From contig REEB01000106.1 of the NCBI GenBank assembly GCA_007695295.1, positions 1 to 53,073 on the forward strand: DNA of 53,073 nt. Reading direction: 5' to 3'. Both the position numbers and the translations under genes were made by a program. Positions 18,201 to 24,478 of the stretch are shown here, in pieces. This stretch comes from Puniceicoccaceae bacterium (lineage in GTDB: Bacteria > Verrucomicrobiota > Verrucomicrobiia > Opitutales > Opitutaceae). Within the stretch, counting starts at the first letter, position 1. The number at the start of each line of letters is the position of its first letter. Below the pieces are notes generated by a model, which made no database searches, had not been told where the DNA came from, and saw only the letters and a list, made by a program, of their open reading frames with translations.

Positions 18201-21100
18201 AGCGGGTTGCCCCGGGTGCGGACCTCGGCATTGGCGCCCCCGGTGGCCTGGATGGCAACGGGGCCGTTGAAGGTGTTGCTGGTATTATCCAGTACGATGG
18301 CGGCGGTGTCGCTGGTGATGCTGGTGGCCCCGCCGATGACCAGGACGCCGCTCTGGGTGATGCCGGCGCCGGTGACGGTGAGACCCCCGCCGATGGTGCC
18401 ATTGCCCAAGTCCAGGACGCCCGAGTTGAGCAGGGAAACAGATCCGCCGCTGCCCTGGGTGCCGAGGGAGACGGCTCCGCTGAAGGCGTTGCCGGGATCG
18501 GTGAAGGAGATCGGAAAGTTGGTCGCCCCGGTGGTGAGGCTGGTGGCGCCGGGGACCACGGTGGCGCCCGCACCGGTGATGGCGCCGCCGGCGGCGAGGG
18601 TGAGGTTGCCGCCCGCGGCGAGGGTGACTGCGGGGAGGGTGATGCCCGTATTCGGAAACTCGAGACTTAGATTGCGCAGGGAGGTCAGGCCGGCGAGCCC
18701 GGGCACGGCGGCGCCGCCGGTGTTTCGAAGGGACAGATCCCGGAGGTTGGCCAGGGTGCCCTGGATGGTGACCGCTCCGGCGATGGCGTTGGCGAAGCCA
18801 CCCAGGAGCAGATCGGCATCCGCCGCGGAGGGCGTGAAGAGCAGGTCGCCGCCCACTGTGAGCACTCCCGATTGGGTCAGCAATTCGGCGGTCAGGTCCA
18901 GGTCGCCGCCCACACTGGAGGCGGCCAGGTCGAGGGCGCCATCCTGGACCACTTCGACGGTGTTGGCACCCGCGTTGGTCAATGCAACCGAGCCGCCGAA
19001 GCTGTTGTCGGCATCGTCGAGCGTGATGGCGAAGGCCCCGGTGGTGAAACTGGCGCTTCCGGGAATGGTCACTCCGCCGGCCGCCTGGGTGATGGCCCCG
19101 CCTGCGGTCACACTGAGCGATCCGCCCGCGTTGAGGGTGATGGCGGGCACTTCGAGGGCGGCGTTGGGGAATTGCAGGGTCAGGTCGCGCAGGGAGGCCG
19201 CCGGCAGGACCGGCACCGCGGCCGTGGCGGCAAGGTTGCGGAGGACGACATCCCGGAAAGTCCCGGCGCCGGACTCGACCAAGGTGATGGCGGCCAAGTC
19301 GTTGTCCTGGCCGAGGAGCAGATCGCTGCCGGCCGCGGTCACGGTGAAGGTGGAAGCCCCGCCGACCTCCCAAGGGGCGGTCTGGGAAATGGTGCCGGCC
19401 GCGGTCAGGGCGAGGGTGTCGGCAAGGTCGAGCGCACCTGCCGAAATCGGCCCGGAGACACTGACTGAGACGCTGTCCGCGGTGATGGCCGCGGTCGATG
19501 CAAACCCTGTGCCGGTGGCGGCGAAGGCCCCGCCGTTGAGGTCGATGGGGGCGTCGATGGTGACGACTCCGGATCCACTCGGCGACCCTCCCCCGGCGGC
19601 GTTGTTGGCGTTGAGAGAGAGGTTGAGGATGTCGGCGGGATTACCGGCGGAGGTCAGTCCGGTGCCGGCCTGAAAGACGATGTTGTTGTGGGCGTTGAAG
19701 GTGAGGCTGCGGGTGGTCCCGATCCCGGTGAAGTCGATGGTGTTTTCGACCGTGATGTTGCCTGGAGCCGCCGTGCCGGATCCCGTCGTCACGGTCACGT
19801 CGCTGGCGGTCAGCGCGAGCAGAAGGTCGCCGACGTTGAGGACGGAATCGGTGCCGGTGGACTGGAAGTTGGGCGCGGCCCCGATCTCATCGGAGGCTTG
19901 GGTCGAAATGCGGATGTTGCGCGGGTCGAGCAGGAGGAGCCCGGTGTTGCCGAAGGGGGCCCGGGTATCGGTGAAACCGCGGTAGTCGAGAAAGCCGCGA
20001 CTGGAAACTTCGACGAAACCTCCGTCCCCGCCGGTCTCGCCGCCGCGGGCGGTGATGGTGCCGTAAAACCGCGTCGCCTCCTCGGACCAGAGGACGACCT
20101 CGCCCCCGGAGCCGCCGCCGAGACCATCGGCGCGCAGGGTGACGCCCGGCCCGGCGAAAAGCGCTTCGGCATTGCGCAGCTCGGGGTCGGCGCCCCCCAC
20201 CCCGCCGCCGACATGGATGGTGCCGCCGTCGCCGGAGGCGTCCACCACGGCGTCACCGGCCAGCGCGACGTGGTTGCCGAGGAGAGCAACTATCCCTCCG
20301 TCGGCCCCGGTGGAATGGCGGTCGGCCTCGATCCGCCCTTCCACCAGCAGGGCGCCGTCGGGCCCCGCGTCGGCCACCACTTGCCGCGCCCGGATCAACC
20401 CGGAATCCCGGATGGCGAGCGAGTAAATGTCCCCGCCGGAGAGAAAACCGCCCCCGCCGTCCGCAGCAGCCGCCCCGGGCTCGACTTTCACATAGACGCC
20501 GCTGTCGCGCTGGCCCACGTAGGTTTCGCCTCCGGTGGCCAGCGCCACCAAGCCATCCGGCACAAGTATGCTGCCGGCATTGATGACACTCCGGCCGAAG
20601 AGGCCCACCTCCCCGGCCCGGATGGTGCCTTCGTTGAGGATTTCCCCTTCCAACCCGCCGAAACGGTTGAGGCCGGCGAGGAAGTCCTCGTTTGAAATCG
20701 TGCCCGCGGCCGCATAGAGCGAGCCGACGTCGATGACCGCATCCCGGCCGAAGGTGATGCCGGCGGGATTGACGAGAAAGACCTGCCCGTTGGCCAGGAG
20801 CTGGCCGAGAATGATGCTCGGCTGGTCGGCCGCGGTGACCCGGTTGAGGACGCGGGCCATTTCATCGGGCTGGATGAACTGCACGGTTTCCCCGGCGCCG
20901 ATGGAGAAGCTGTGGTAATTAATAATGCTGTCCCGCCCGGCCTGGATGGTGGTGACCGCGCCGGCCTGCTCAATCGCCACTTCCCCGCGGACCACCCCCT
21001 CGACCACGGGTGCCGCCGGGGCTTTCGATGCACTGCAGACTGCCGCCAGCCCGGTCAGAAGGATGGCGGCCGATCGGAGAATGGGGTTTCGGGCTACCAT
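9194..21100 (-). CDS. tpsA: TpsA-type giant filamentous-haemagglutinin-like exoprotein
   Basis: This predicted 3968-residue surface or secreted beta-solenoid protein would be exported by the adjacent TpsB. A signal peptide covers about residues 1-30. A haemagglutination-activity (TPS) domain follows, with NYHSFSIGAGETVQF at 61-75 and NPAGITFGRDAVIDVGS at 111-127. From about 585 to 3500 the chain is degenerate beta-helix repeats of 64-72 residues; the last 460 residues are not repetitive and end in a helical region rich in Ala, Glu and Leu. The ATG overlaps the tpsB stop in ATGGTAG, and the stop lies inside or just before tssA. No frameshift was seen over 11.9 kb. Role (adhesin, matrix or contact protein) is inferred. 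Confidence 0.93.
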   Translation of the reverse strand: MVARNPILRSAAILLTGLAAVCSASKAPAAPVVEGVVRGEVAIEQAGAVTTIQAGRDSIINYHSFSIGAGETVQFIQPDEMARVLNRVTAADQPSIILGQLLANGQVFLVNPAGITFGRDAVIDVGSLYAAAGTISNEDFLAGLNRFGGLEGEILNEGTIRAGEVGLFGRSVINAGSILVPDGLVALATGGETYVGQRDSGVYVKVEPGAAAADGGGGFLSGGDIYSLAIRDSGLIRARQVVADAGPDGALLVEGRIEADRHSTGADGGIVALLGNHVALAGDAVVDASGDGGTIHVGGGVGGADPELRNAEALFAGPGVTLRADGLGGGSGGEVVLWSEEATRFYGTITARGGETGGDGGFVEVSSRGFLDYRGFTDTRAPFGNTGLLLLDPRNIRISTQASDEIGAAPNFQSTGTDSVLNVGDLLLALTASDVTVTTGSGTAAPGNITVENTIDFTGIGTTRSLTFNAHNNIVFQAGTGLTSAGNPADILNLSLNANNAAGGGSPSGSGVVTIDAPIDLNGGAFAATGTGFASTAAITADSVSVSVSGPISAGALDLADTLALTAAGTISQTAPWEVGGASTFTVTAAGSDLLLGQDNDLAAITLVESGAGTFRDVVLRNLAATAAVPVLPAASLRDLTLQFPNAALEVPAITLNAGGSLSVTAGGAITQAAGGVTIPGSASFTTGAFAITLDDADNSFGGSVALTNAGANTVEVVQDGALDLAASSVGGDLDLTAELLTQSGVLTVGGDLLFTPSAADADLLLGGFANAIAGAVTIQGTLANLRDLSLRNTGGAAVPGLAGLTSLRNLSLEFPNTGITLPAVTLAAGGNLTLAAGGAITGAGATVVPGATSLTTGATNFPISFTDPGNAFSGAVSLGTQGSGGSVSLLNSGVLDLGNGTIGGGLTVTGAGITQSGVLVIGGATSITSDTAAIVLDNTSNTFNGPVAIQATGGANAEVRTRGNPLSLAASTITGDLVLEGLGMTQTDAVTVGGTTTLELFGASRDILWHTQDNDFTGALSVVNPGNLRDFRLRNVNTLASPPSLAGAASLRDLTLDFPNAPLALPTATMTGNLAATAGGSITQAAGGLNVGGTATVTTGAFGITLDDPGNVFTGAVSLTNTGANNATLVNTAPLVLAATSIGGDLSATGNGISQNAAFTIGGGASFTGGTGAISLGLAANTIAGTVDLSTTNNATLQVAGSLDFGTVAVGGTLGATGVGITQAAPLNVGGAATLSSGAGDLLLGLANTFGSTVSLATSGGADAELGSAGGLNLAVSNVSGSLLLAGSGFNQTGVLTVGNGLTFSPTAVDADVLFGVQANAVTGPVGLTGTQANLRDFRLRNQVAAAAAPDLTGAVNLRDLRLHFPNASLALPGYTLSGDLDIEVGGTISQTGALSAGGTAAFQTGSAAINLADPGNAFTGAVTLVNTGTNAVTVVNSLPLQFGTVSAGGNLTASGDGITQLAALTVGGASAFGGGAGSVVLGNPANSFGGPVGVQTSGAGNATLGANAAIDLAASTVGGSLAVDAPGIGQSGPLDIGGNASFDAGANPITLTDAANAFGAGVALFTTGANAASITAGGALTFTASQVGGTLTATAPGIGQTGILTLGGGGSLDAGVGVVDLPLANVFGGPLQLTSASAGLSTLASAGSLTLAAANIAGDLLLDFDGLLDQTGILDIGNLLRFAATAPSDIELHSHANLVAGGLDFSLSPAAFRDVRLRFAAPAPSLAGLAGLAGLRTLELRLDAEPITLPALTLTGDLLLTAHGPIAAPDPVAVAGDVTLETTLADAGISFDQLAAGGEVAVQTSGPLADVLLRGSGGMTLAASTIGGGLLVDLATGSLDNTGSLAVGADADFRTQQAGAAITLNDLDVGGVVELHTAAGGDATIAATGPLVLGGGAIGGDLALTVAGGSLTDAATLAVGGTAAFATTTPGSTIDLDQVRVAGAIGLDTAGPGGDARLVNLNAGGTTLGAVRIRGDLEVTAASGDLAGPAAIEVDGAAAFATQSAGGAIDLSNVLAGGPLHLATNGAAADATLVSPGPVLLGTVDLGGRLAVTAITGGIQAPATVRAAGDARFTSSQAGAQVVVDALEIGGGLELFTSGPGGDATIRSLTALSLGAGTVEGDLTVTIEQGNLTDMGSMQVQGLTRLETEEVDATIDLDQAVFGGGVELHTAGASGNVSLIHGTALELLGGSIGGGLDVRLLGGDLTDSGVLTVAGPSRFETSAIDAVVTLDQIALGGPVLLFTHGAAGHATLANAGALELAGGAVGGDLSATATGGSLTDSGPLAVDGEGRFTAVGGNVGLAFLDVAGPIEVTALSPGATANLVNASAVDLAAAGVAGRLSVHALAGSLTDSGAVTAGDGAVFQTSAPGAVIDLDQLNITGPVTLFTAGSAGHATLVNAGALELAGGLVEGDLSATALSGNLTGGGFAVTGAGRFETMAAGAQVDLGPVDIGGRISGATSGSTGSYSIVNHGNTLLGNLAVGGTLSVESTAGSIRDDATVQAAGGAVFRTLQADETIELDSLDVAGALSVFTVGAGGDATLRNASAGGTVLGAGHVGGGFDLVVVNGGLTDAATLRVDGSTRLELINGTVTANLDQVDLRGPVSLFAAGAGNDFTLVNAGTLGFDTVFVGRDLVAAALAGDLLASGLLNIGRDATLAALAPGREIDAATVVVGGILNLTTAAGGDARILSGADLELGSVDVGGDFGLVLQSGSLTGTAPVQVAGMTALAAQAPGASLRLDQLDSVGPVIVQTSGVGADVRLAGPAGMELGAASVGGHLSVEVFGGDLVADTGRIESVDGVDLFNRHSGGIIRAEEIETGGPIRIETTGPAGHARLINHFSGGTDLAAAEVAGDLEVDSPGGLLVAAGPVRVTGEATFRAPGGGGLDLAALEVAGLLHLETGGPAGDAIVRNLVSTLLGDVSIAGRLELTGAAGGISGGRPVVVAEDLHLRAEAGGSVDLSDLSVGGSLSFETVGGGSVDLRHAGDLLLGASTVSGDLDLVVDGGGLSGPDPLTVAGDVRLELTDADHAISLQALDAGGSLALHTSGGGGDASIRTPGSLLLDAATVGGALRLEIGGASLANQAALHVGGLTRIEFLIPGASLNLTAADLAGPFSLAASGPGFTGILDSPGTLDLGQISAGGDFNITAADGISSSGPVEVDGILALTTGAAGAGIDLATLESAGRLDLTIAAGGDATIDSAQRLVFGPGQIGGDLTALARTGGMESTGSLTVAGDLDFEARGGGFGIEITDTTVGGVIRLSTQGPSGHVSIVGPDTVALGAGNIGGDLFVRSTAGAISTVAALAVSGDAIFEAPAAAGQVDLQHLGVGGSLGGLSGADFSILHQGALTLDTLSAGGVLAIEAVNGGIVGPGRVEAGGDLRLTTSGTGGAVTLADASSGGQLTLQTGGTGGHATLVFDGPVVFAASSVGGNLDLTANGGVGNAAPVRVEGTSRIETTPSGAGIDLEDFLATGGAGFFTSGPGGDVRLVNPATQALVTTSTIGGALHVEADGIHLSGTIETAGDQSYLFGASGRLSLPEALVATGGDLRFNALDTRGDNPFRGSLDIPFEATIFSLDPSRAVLLRGNHVVMGRNEKLSIGGAAVDGLSLRVEAATDAVFGDLNAHGRIEVEAGSEIVFIGRPPAPVRQADGTLGEDDGGTDIVARDLILNRPITLFNPPDLAALPQSFIFAGTDGALANETVRNDPRISLRAQISFPANWEVAGPGGGTFVLDLIAEGAAPDNISEAIAAATPTTQIAVPVQTDISEALREELARIGIYARPNEFNEVFQGLLGHVTFLQIITREQARPSDYLVAAGRIAEDAVRSALEVYYRLFWERDADGTLRRSLVNEVSQALADAHEAFLDQEAEFDPAAFRAWVEAAPGDSVRAEAARILGDFQLLFDRIAFIGLTPKEIEISQNELLRSIRVPGLTARMLLETIQAGRPSLAMAEAEKSRPTFFGVDRRRTNP
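10570..15820 (-). repeat. Second TpsA repeat block, about 64-residue units without LRD modules
   Basis: These coding repeats differ in type from the first block. A typical unit reads GGDLxVTAxxGSLTDSGxLxVxG, then RFETxxxGAxIDLDQLxVGG, then LFTSGPGGDATLVNxGxLxLG. I estimate about 27 units from the block length. DNA copies are diverged, so the array is old or diversifying, not a recent tandem expansion. The likely structure is a long right-handed beta-helix. Confidence 0.8.
15820..19345 (-). repeat. First TpsA repeat block with five LRD/FRD modules
   Basis: These are coding repeats. The basic unit carries G-DL-A-GITQ-GVLTVGG followed by a segment of the type ITLDDPGNAFTGAVSLTN. A second, hydrophobic module (consensus LRDLxLRN, then SLRDLxLxFPN, then LPxxTL) replaces part of the unit five times. 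The Arg of the first (L/F)RD motif is at residues 616, 787, 1030, 1337 and 1715. The distances are 171, 243, 307 and 378 residues, so each interval is longer by about one unit. The plain units between modules number one, two, three and four. Confidence 0.85.
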
Positions 21101-23031
21101 GACAGTGTAGTGATGAAGTGGATGCGGGAGTCGCCTTTTTCGGCGTTGGCGATGGGGAGACTGTTGCGCTCCAGGGTCCTCAGGACATGCCCGTAATCGA
21201 CCCGGAGGTTGAGGTTGCCGAGCAATTGCAGCTCCACGCCGACTCCGGCCGAGACGAGAGTGTGGTCGGATTCGTCGGCCCGGCGGCGTTCATTGCGGGT
21301 GATGCCGGCATCGACGAAGCCGCGGAAGATCAGATCCCAGTCGGGCAGTCCGTAGACCCTTGGCGGCCGAGCCCGGTAGCGGCCCATGAAGCGCTCCGGG
21401 GGCGTTTCCCCCGCGGCGGCAAAGGCTCCGTAGGGTTTGAGCGCTCGGGGCAGGTGGAAGCGGTATTCGGCATTGACGACGGCCCCGTGGTCTCCGGCCG
21501 AGACCGACTCCGGATACCCGCGGACGCTGAAAAACCCGCCGGCCAGAAACTGCTGCTGGGGAATGACCCGGTCGCCCGCCACCGAGGCCTGCCCGCGCAC
21601 GTCGAGGGCGATTTCATGAGCCAGGGTCGAGGTCCGCCAGGTGCTCTCGTCGCGGAAACGTCCCCGGAAGAGGAGCGGTTCGAGAAAGAGACGGTTTTCG
21701 GAGCGGAACTTCAACACCAGCCAGGTCGGGTCGGTTTCGAGGCGGCCGAGGTTGGGGCGGGTGCGCTCGTCGATGGAGCTGACGTTGCCCTCCAGGCTGA
21801 GGTTGAGCTTGAAGCCGAGGAGGTTGGTCTGCCGGTCCGCTTCCAGGCCCACTGAGGGAATGATGAGGTTGGTCTGCCCGGTTTGCTCGAAGGTGACGTT
21901 GGTCACCTCGACCCGTTCCCAGCGCACCCCCGCCACTCCTTGAAGATAAAAGCCCAGCGGCCGGAAGAGATGCCCGCGGGCTTGTACGCCCGCCGTCAGG
22001 GTCGTCCCTTCGAAGTCGAGCAGGGCGACGCCGATTTCCTCGGCGCGGTACTCTCCCCAGGAGCCGAAGACACGTGCCCGCAGGCGGTTGGGGTAGAGCA
22101 CGGGCAGCTCGTAGGAGGCGAGGACGGAGTTGGACTGGTCGAGACTCGCGGTCAGGAAGTCGACCGAAAGGATGTCGTCGCGCCCGGTGAGTTGGTAATG
22201 CGTCGCCCCCAGGCGCTGCCGCCATTCGCCGGTGGCACCCGTCCCGGTGTTGGAGAGCTGGCCGTAAACCACGATCGGACGGCGTTCGTTTACGAGGTAG
22301 TCCAGCACGATGCCGCCCGGCTCGCCCGAGGAGGAGAGGGCGATGTCGATCCGTCGGGCCGGGTGGCGGTTGAGGTGCTCGAGAAAGCTGTCGAGGGGCC
22401 GGCGCATGAGGAGGCTTCCGGGCCGGTCCTCATCCGCGGCCCGCAGCGGCGAATACCGCAGGACCCGGGCATGGGCGGGGTGGTTGATGGCTCGGTCCAC
22501 CGGGATACGGGTGCCGCGGGCAACCGTCCGGATCAGTTTCACCTCTGGCAGCCAGATGACCATTTCCAGCGCGGTTTCTTCGCGGGGGCGGCGGTCCCGG
22601 CCGGTCGCGGGGTCGATCGCCTCCGAAGAGGGCGTCATGAAAACCCCGTAGAAGCCGCGCTCGTTGAGGTCGCGGATGACCCGGTCCCGCACTTCTTCAA
22701 GGGCGGACTCGGCGAAGCGTGATCCTTCCGGCACCGCGCCGATCCGGAAACGCACCGTGGCTTCGCCCGGCTCGGCCCGGACCAGTACGCCCCGCTCCTC
22801 GCCGAAGCCAACCTCCAGCTCGCGGACCGGGGCCAGCTCCGGAAGGTCGGGATGCTCGAAGCCGAAGGAAAAATTGAATTCGGAAACCGGATACACCCGG
22901 CCGAGACCGCCGGTCTGCCCGTTCAGGGACGTCAGCAGAAGAAGGACGGGAAGGGCCAAAACGAGCATCGCCCGCAGGAAGCCTCTGGCGGGCAACCAGC
23001 CTATCCGGAGGAAATCGGCAGGTGGGGTCAT
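21094..23031 (-). CDS. tpsB: TpsB-type outer-membrane transporter (FhaC/ShlB-like)
   Basis: This is the outer-membrane partner expected to secrete the TpsA protein. The 645-residue product starts MTPPADFLRIGW and has a hydrophobic export segment at about residues 18-35. A POTRA-like region follows (about 65-200), then a 16-strand beta-barrel domain of the BamA/FhaC superfamily. It carries the conserved lid-loop RGY tripeptide at 504-506 (FFSVRGYPES) and ends with an aromatic residue (TLSW). An upstream in-frame extension to 23241 was rejected for its odd Cys/Arg/Gly-rich composition. The stop overlaps the tpsA ATG, so the pair is translationally coupled. No good promoter was recognised before it. 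Confidence 0.9.
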   Translation of the reverse strand: MTPPADFLRIGWLPARGFLRAMLVLALPVLLLLTSLNGQTGGLGRVYPVSEFNFSFGFEHPDLPELAPVRELEVGFGEERGVLVRAEPGEATVRFRIGAVPEGSRFAESALEEVRDRVIRDLNERGFYGVFMTPSSEAIDPATGRDRRPREETALEMVIWLPEVKLIRTVARGTRIPVDRAINHPAHARVLRYSPLRAADEDRPGSLLMRRPLDSFLEHLNRHPARRIDIALSSSGEPGGIVLDYLVNERRPIVVYGQLSNTGTGATGEWRQRLGATHYQLTGRDDILSVDFLTASLDQSNSVLASYELPVLYPNRLRARVFGSWGEYRAEEIGVALLDFEGTTLTAGVQARGHLFRPLGFYLQGVAGVRWERVEVTNVTFEQTGQTNLIIPSVGLEADRQTNLLGFKLNLSLEGNVSSIDERTRPNLGRLETDPTWLVLKFRSENRLFLEPLLFRGRFRDESTWRTSTLAHEIALDVRGQASVAGDRVIPQQQFLAGGFFSVRGYPESVSAGDHGAVVNAEYRFHLPRALKPYGAFAAAGETPPERFMGRYRARPPRVYGLPDWDLIFRGFVDAGITRNERRRADESDHTLVSAGVGVELQLLGNLNLRVDYGHVLRTLERNSLPIANAEKGDSRIHFITTLSW

Positions 23032-23212
23032 CGTACGGCGGCCAAGCCTGACTAACCTACTACCCCTTACGCAACAGCAATTTCGGACGCCGCCGCATCC
23101 ATAAGCGGTGCTTCCGCTGCGCCTCCCGCAGGAACCCCGTACGTCTGGACCTCCCATCCAAACTCCCCAGAGCGCATCCCTAGATACCCAAACACGAACC
23201 CCTCCAGAGCAG

Positions 23213-23231
23213 GGGGAGCATCCGGCTCCCC
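23213..23231. repeat. REP-like short palindrome, copy 1
   Basis: GGGGAGC / GCTCCCC arms around a 5-nt loop. It resembles the palindromes at 23244 and 25710 and lies in the non-coding stretch upstream of tpsB. Confidence 0.5.
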
Positions 23232-23243
23232 GTCTCTCCAAAC

Positions 23244-23262
23244 CGGGAGCAGGATGCTCCCG
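23244..23262. repeat. REP-like short palindrome, copy 2
   Basis: CGGGAGCA / TGCTCCCG, an 8-bp stem with a 3-nt loop. It is nearly identical to the reverse complement of the copy at 25710. It lies just before the hsdM remnant. Confidence 0.55.
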
Positions 23263-23267
23263 TCACT

Positions 23268-23690
23268 TTGGGAACCACTCGCGCCGCCGCCCCCCTTGGC
23301 CTTGCCCAGGACTGCCGAAGTCTTACGATTTTTCCCGATGTCCCGCCCACCAAAGAAGTCTGGTACTACAAGCACCCATATCCACCCGGCGCCAAGAGCC
23401 ACAACCATGGCAAACCCATCCGCATTGAGGAGTTCGAGGCCGAGCGAGCATGGTGGCGCACAGAAAAGCACGGGGTCAAATCCCGGGTGGAAAACGAACA
23501 GGCCTGGAAGGTATCCATCTCCACCATCAAAGCCGGCGGTTTCAACCTCGACCTCAAGAACACGCACAACGCCGACACCGGCACCGGCGACGTCGACCAC
23601 CTCCTGCCCGAATACGAAAAACTCCTCACCCAAAGCGCGGAGACCCGTGCAAAGCTGAAAGCCCAGCTCATGGAAGCCTTGTCGCGATGA
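23268..23690 (+). pseudogene. hsdM: 3' remnant of a type I restriction methylase gene (hsdM)
   Basis: From about 23322 to the TGA, the translation matches the C-terminal region of N-6 adenine methylases of type I systems. Landmarks are PTKEVWYYKHPYPPG, GKPIRIEEFEAE, RVENEQAWKVSI and the final ETRAKLKAQLMEAL. The whole catalytic part (NPPF motif and SAM-binding core) and any hsdS or hsdR are absent. The first 18 codons or so do not look like the family. I read it as a stranded 3' fragment. The TGA overlaps the ATG of the following transposase gene. Confidence 0.75.
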
Positions 23691-24478
23691 AGTCAACCCC
23701 CGGGAACGCGGGGCTCCGCACCCGCCCTTTAAAGGAAGGGGCGAGTCCCGGGAACGCGGGGCTTCGTACCCGCCCTTTAAAGGAAGGGGCGAGTGCGGAG
23801 CCTCGCGGTCCCGGTGCGGAGCCTCGAGGCTGGTATTCGCGGGGCTACATTCCTCACTTCGATTCCCCTGATGTGATTCAGCATGTCACCTTTCATCTCG
23901 CCGACAGCCTTCCGAAGGAAGCGGTCGGGCGTCTCCTGGAGGAGATAGAGGCATTGGAACCACAACGCCGGGACATTGAGAAACGCCGCCGGTTGGAAGC
24001 ACTCATCGATGCGGGACATGGCAACTGCTGGTTGCGAAGACCGGATTGCGCCCGGATCGTCCAGAACGCGTTGCTGCATTTTGACGGCGAGCGCTACCGC
24101 ATGATGGCATGGGTCGTCATGCCCAACCATGTTCACGCCCTTTTCCAAACCCATCGGGAGTGGAGTTTGAACGCGGTCGTCGCTTCGTGGAAGACCTTCA
24201 CCGCCAACGCCATTGGGCGGATCGTTCGCCAACCCAGCAAACCCGTGCCCCGGATCTGGCATCCCGAATTCCGGGATCGCTTCATCCGCGACCAAAAGCA
24301 TTTGGCCACAGCTCTGGCCTACATTCACGACAACCCCGTCAAGGCCGGTCTAACCGCCAGCCCCGAAGACTGGCCGTGGAGCAGCGCCAACCCCGGGAAC
24401 GCGGGGCTCCGCACCCGCCCTTTAAAGGAAGGGGCGAGTGCGGAGCCTCGCGGTCCGGGCCTGGCCCCCAGAAACTGA
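23687..24478 (+). CDS. REP-associated tyrosine transposase (RAYT, Y1/HUH family)
   Basis: This is a single-strand DNA transposase of the IS200/IS605-like Y1 superfamily, of the class that mobilises or maintains REP palindromes. The core begins WYSRGYIPHFDSPDVIQHVTF (about residue 48). It carries the HUH motif in MPNHVHALF and the catalytic-Tyr region ALAYIHDNPVKAGL. The 263-residue frame starts at ATG 23687. Residues 5 to about 47 and the last 20 or so are encoded by REP-like repeats, giving the same peptide (PGNAGLRTRPLKEGAS) at both ends. The ancestral start may lie closer to the core. A single domesticated copy or an active RAYT cannot be told apart here. Confidence 0.85.
   Translation: MKSTPGNAGLRTRPLKEGASPGNAGLRTRPLKEGASAEPRGPGAEPRGWYSRGYIPHFDSPDVIQHVTFHLADSLPKEAVGRLLEEIEALEPQRRDIEKRRRLEALIDAGHGNCWLRRPDCARIVQNALLHFDGERYRMMAWVVMPNHVHALFQTHREWSLNAVVASWKTFTANAIGRIVRQPSKPVPRIWHPEFRDRFIRDQKHLATALAYIHDNPVKAGLTASPEDWPWSSANPGNAGLRTRPLKEGASAEPRGPGLAPRN
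23697..23746. repeat. REP-like repeat, copy 1 (5' side of RAYT, partial)
   Basis: A 50-bp copy running from CCCCGGGAACGCGGGG to GGGGCGAGT. It lacks the right arm found in copies 2 and 3 and is directly followed by copy 2. The inner part forms a CGCCCTT / AAGGGGCG stem. Confidence 0.8.
23747..23814. repeat. REP-like repeat, copy 2 (5' side of RAYT, complete)
   Basis: A 68-bp hairpin-forming unit. Arms of about 22 bp (CCGGGAACGCGGGGCTTCGTAC against GTGCGGAGCCTCGCGGTCCCGG) pair with a few mismatches and enclose the inner CGCCCTT / AAGGGGCG stem. A further half right arm (GTGCGGAGCCTCG) follows at 23814-23826. It lies inside the transposase reading frame. Confidence 0.82.
24391..24459. repeat. 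REP-like repeat, copy 3 (3' side of RAYT)
   Basis: This copy has the same sequence and orientation as copies 1 and 2. The left arm is CCCCGGGAACGCGGGGCTCC and the right arm GTGCGGAGCCTCGCGGTCC. It encodes the C-terminus of the transposase in the same frame as the N-terminal copies. The element therefore brackets the catalytic core in direct orientation. Confidence 0.82.

Noticed and set aside
8792-19985. Very long plus-strand open frames opposite tpsA (for example 8792-11041, 13916-16162, 14928-16976, 17433-19673)
   Set aside because: They are antisense shadows of a GC-rich, repetitive gene. Their Arg/Pro/Ser/Ala-rich translations show no family features, while the minus frame is continuous with a signal peptide and TPS domain.
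9194-21100. Possible CRISPR or tandem DNA array in the repeat-rich region
   Set aside because: The DNA repeats are diverged, in frame and of coding length; there are no short identical repeats with unique spacers.
23067-23696. Minus-strand 209-codon open frame opposite the hsdM remnant
   Set aside because: The plus frame shows clear HsdM motifs. The minus translation is not recognisable, although its last 45 codons, upstream of tpsB, look less random than the rest.
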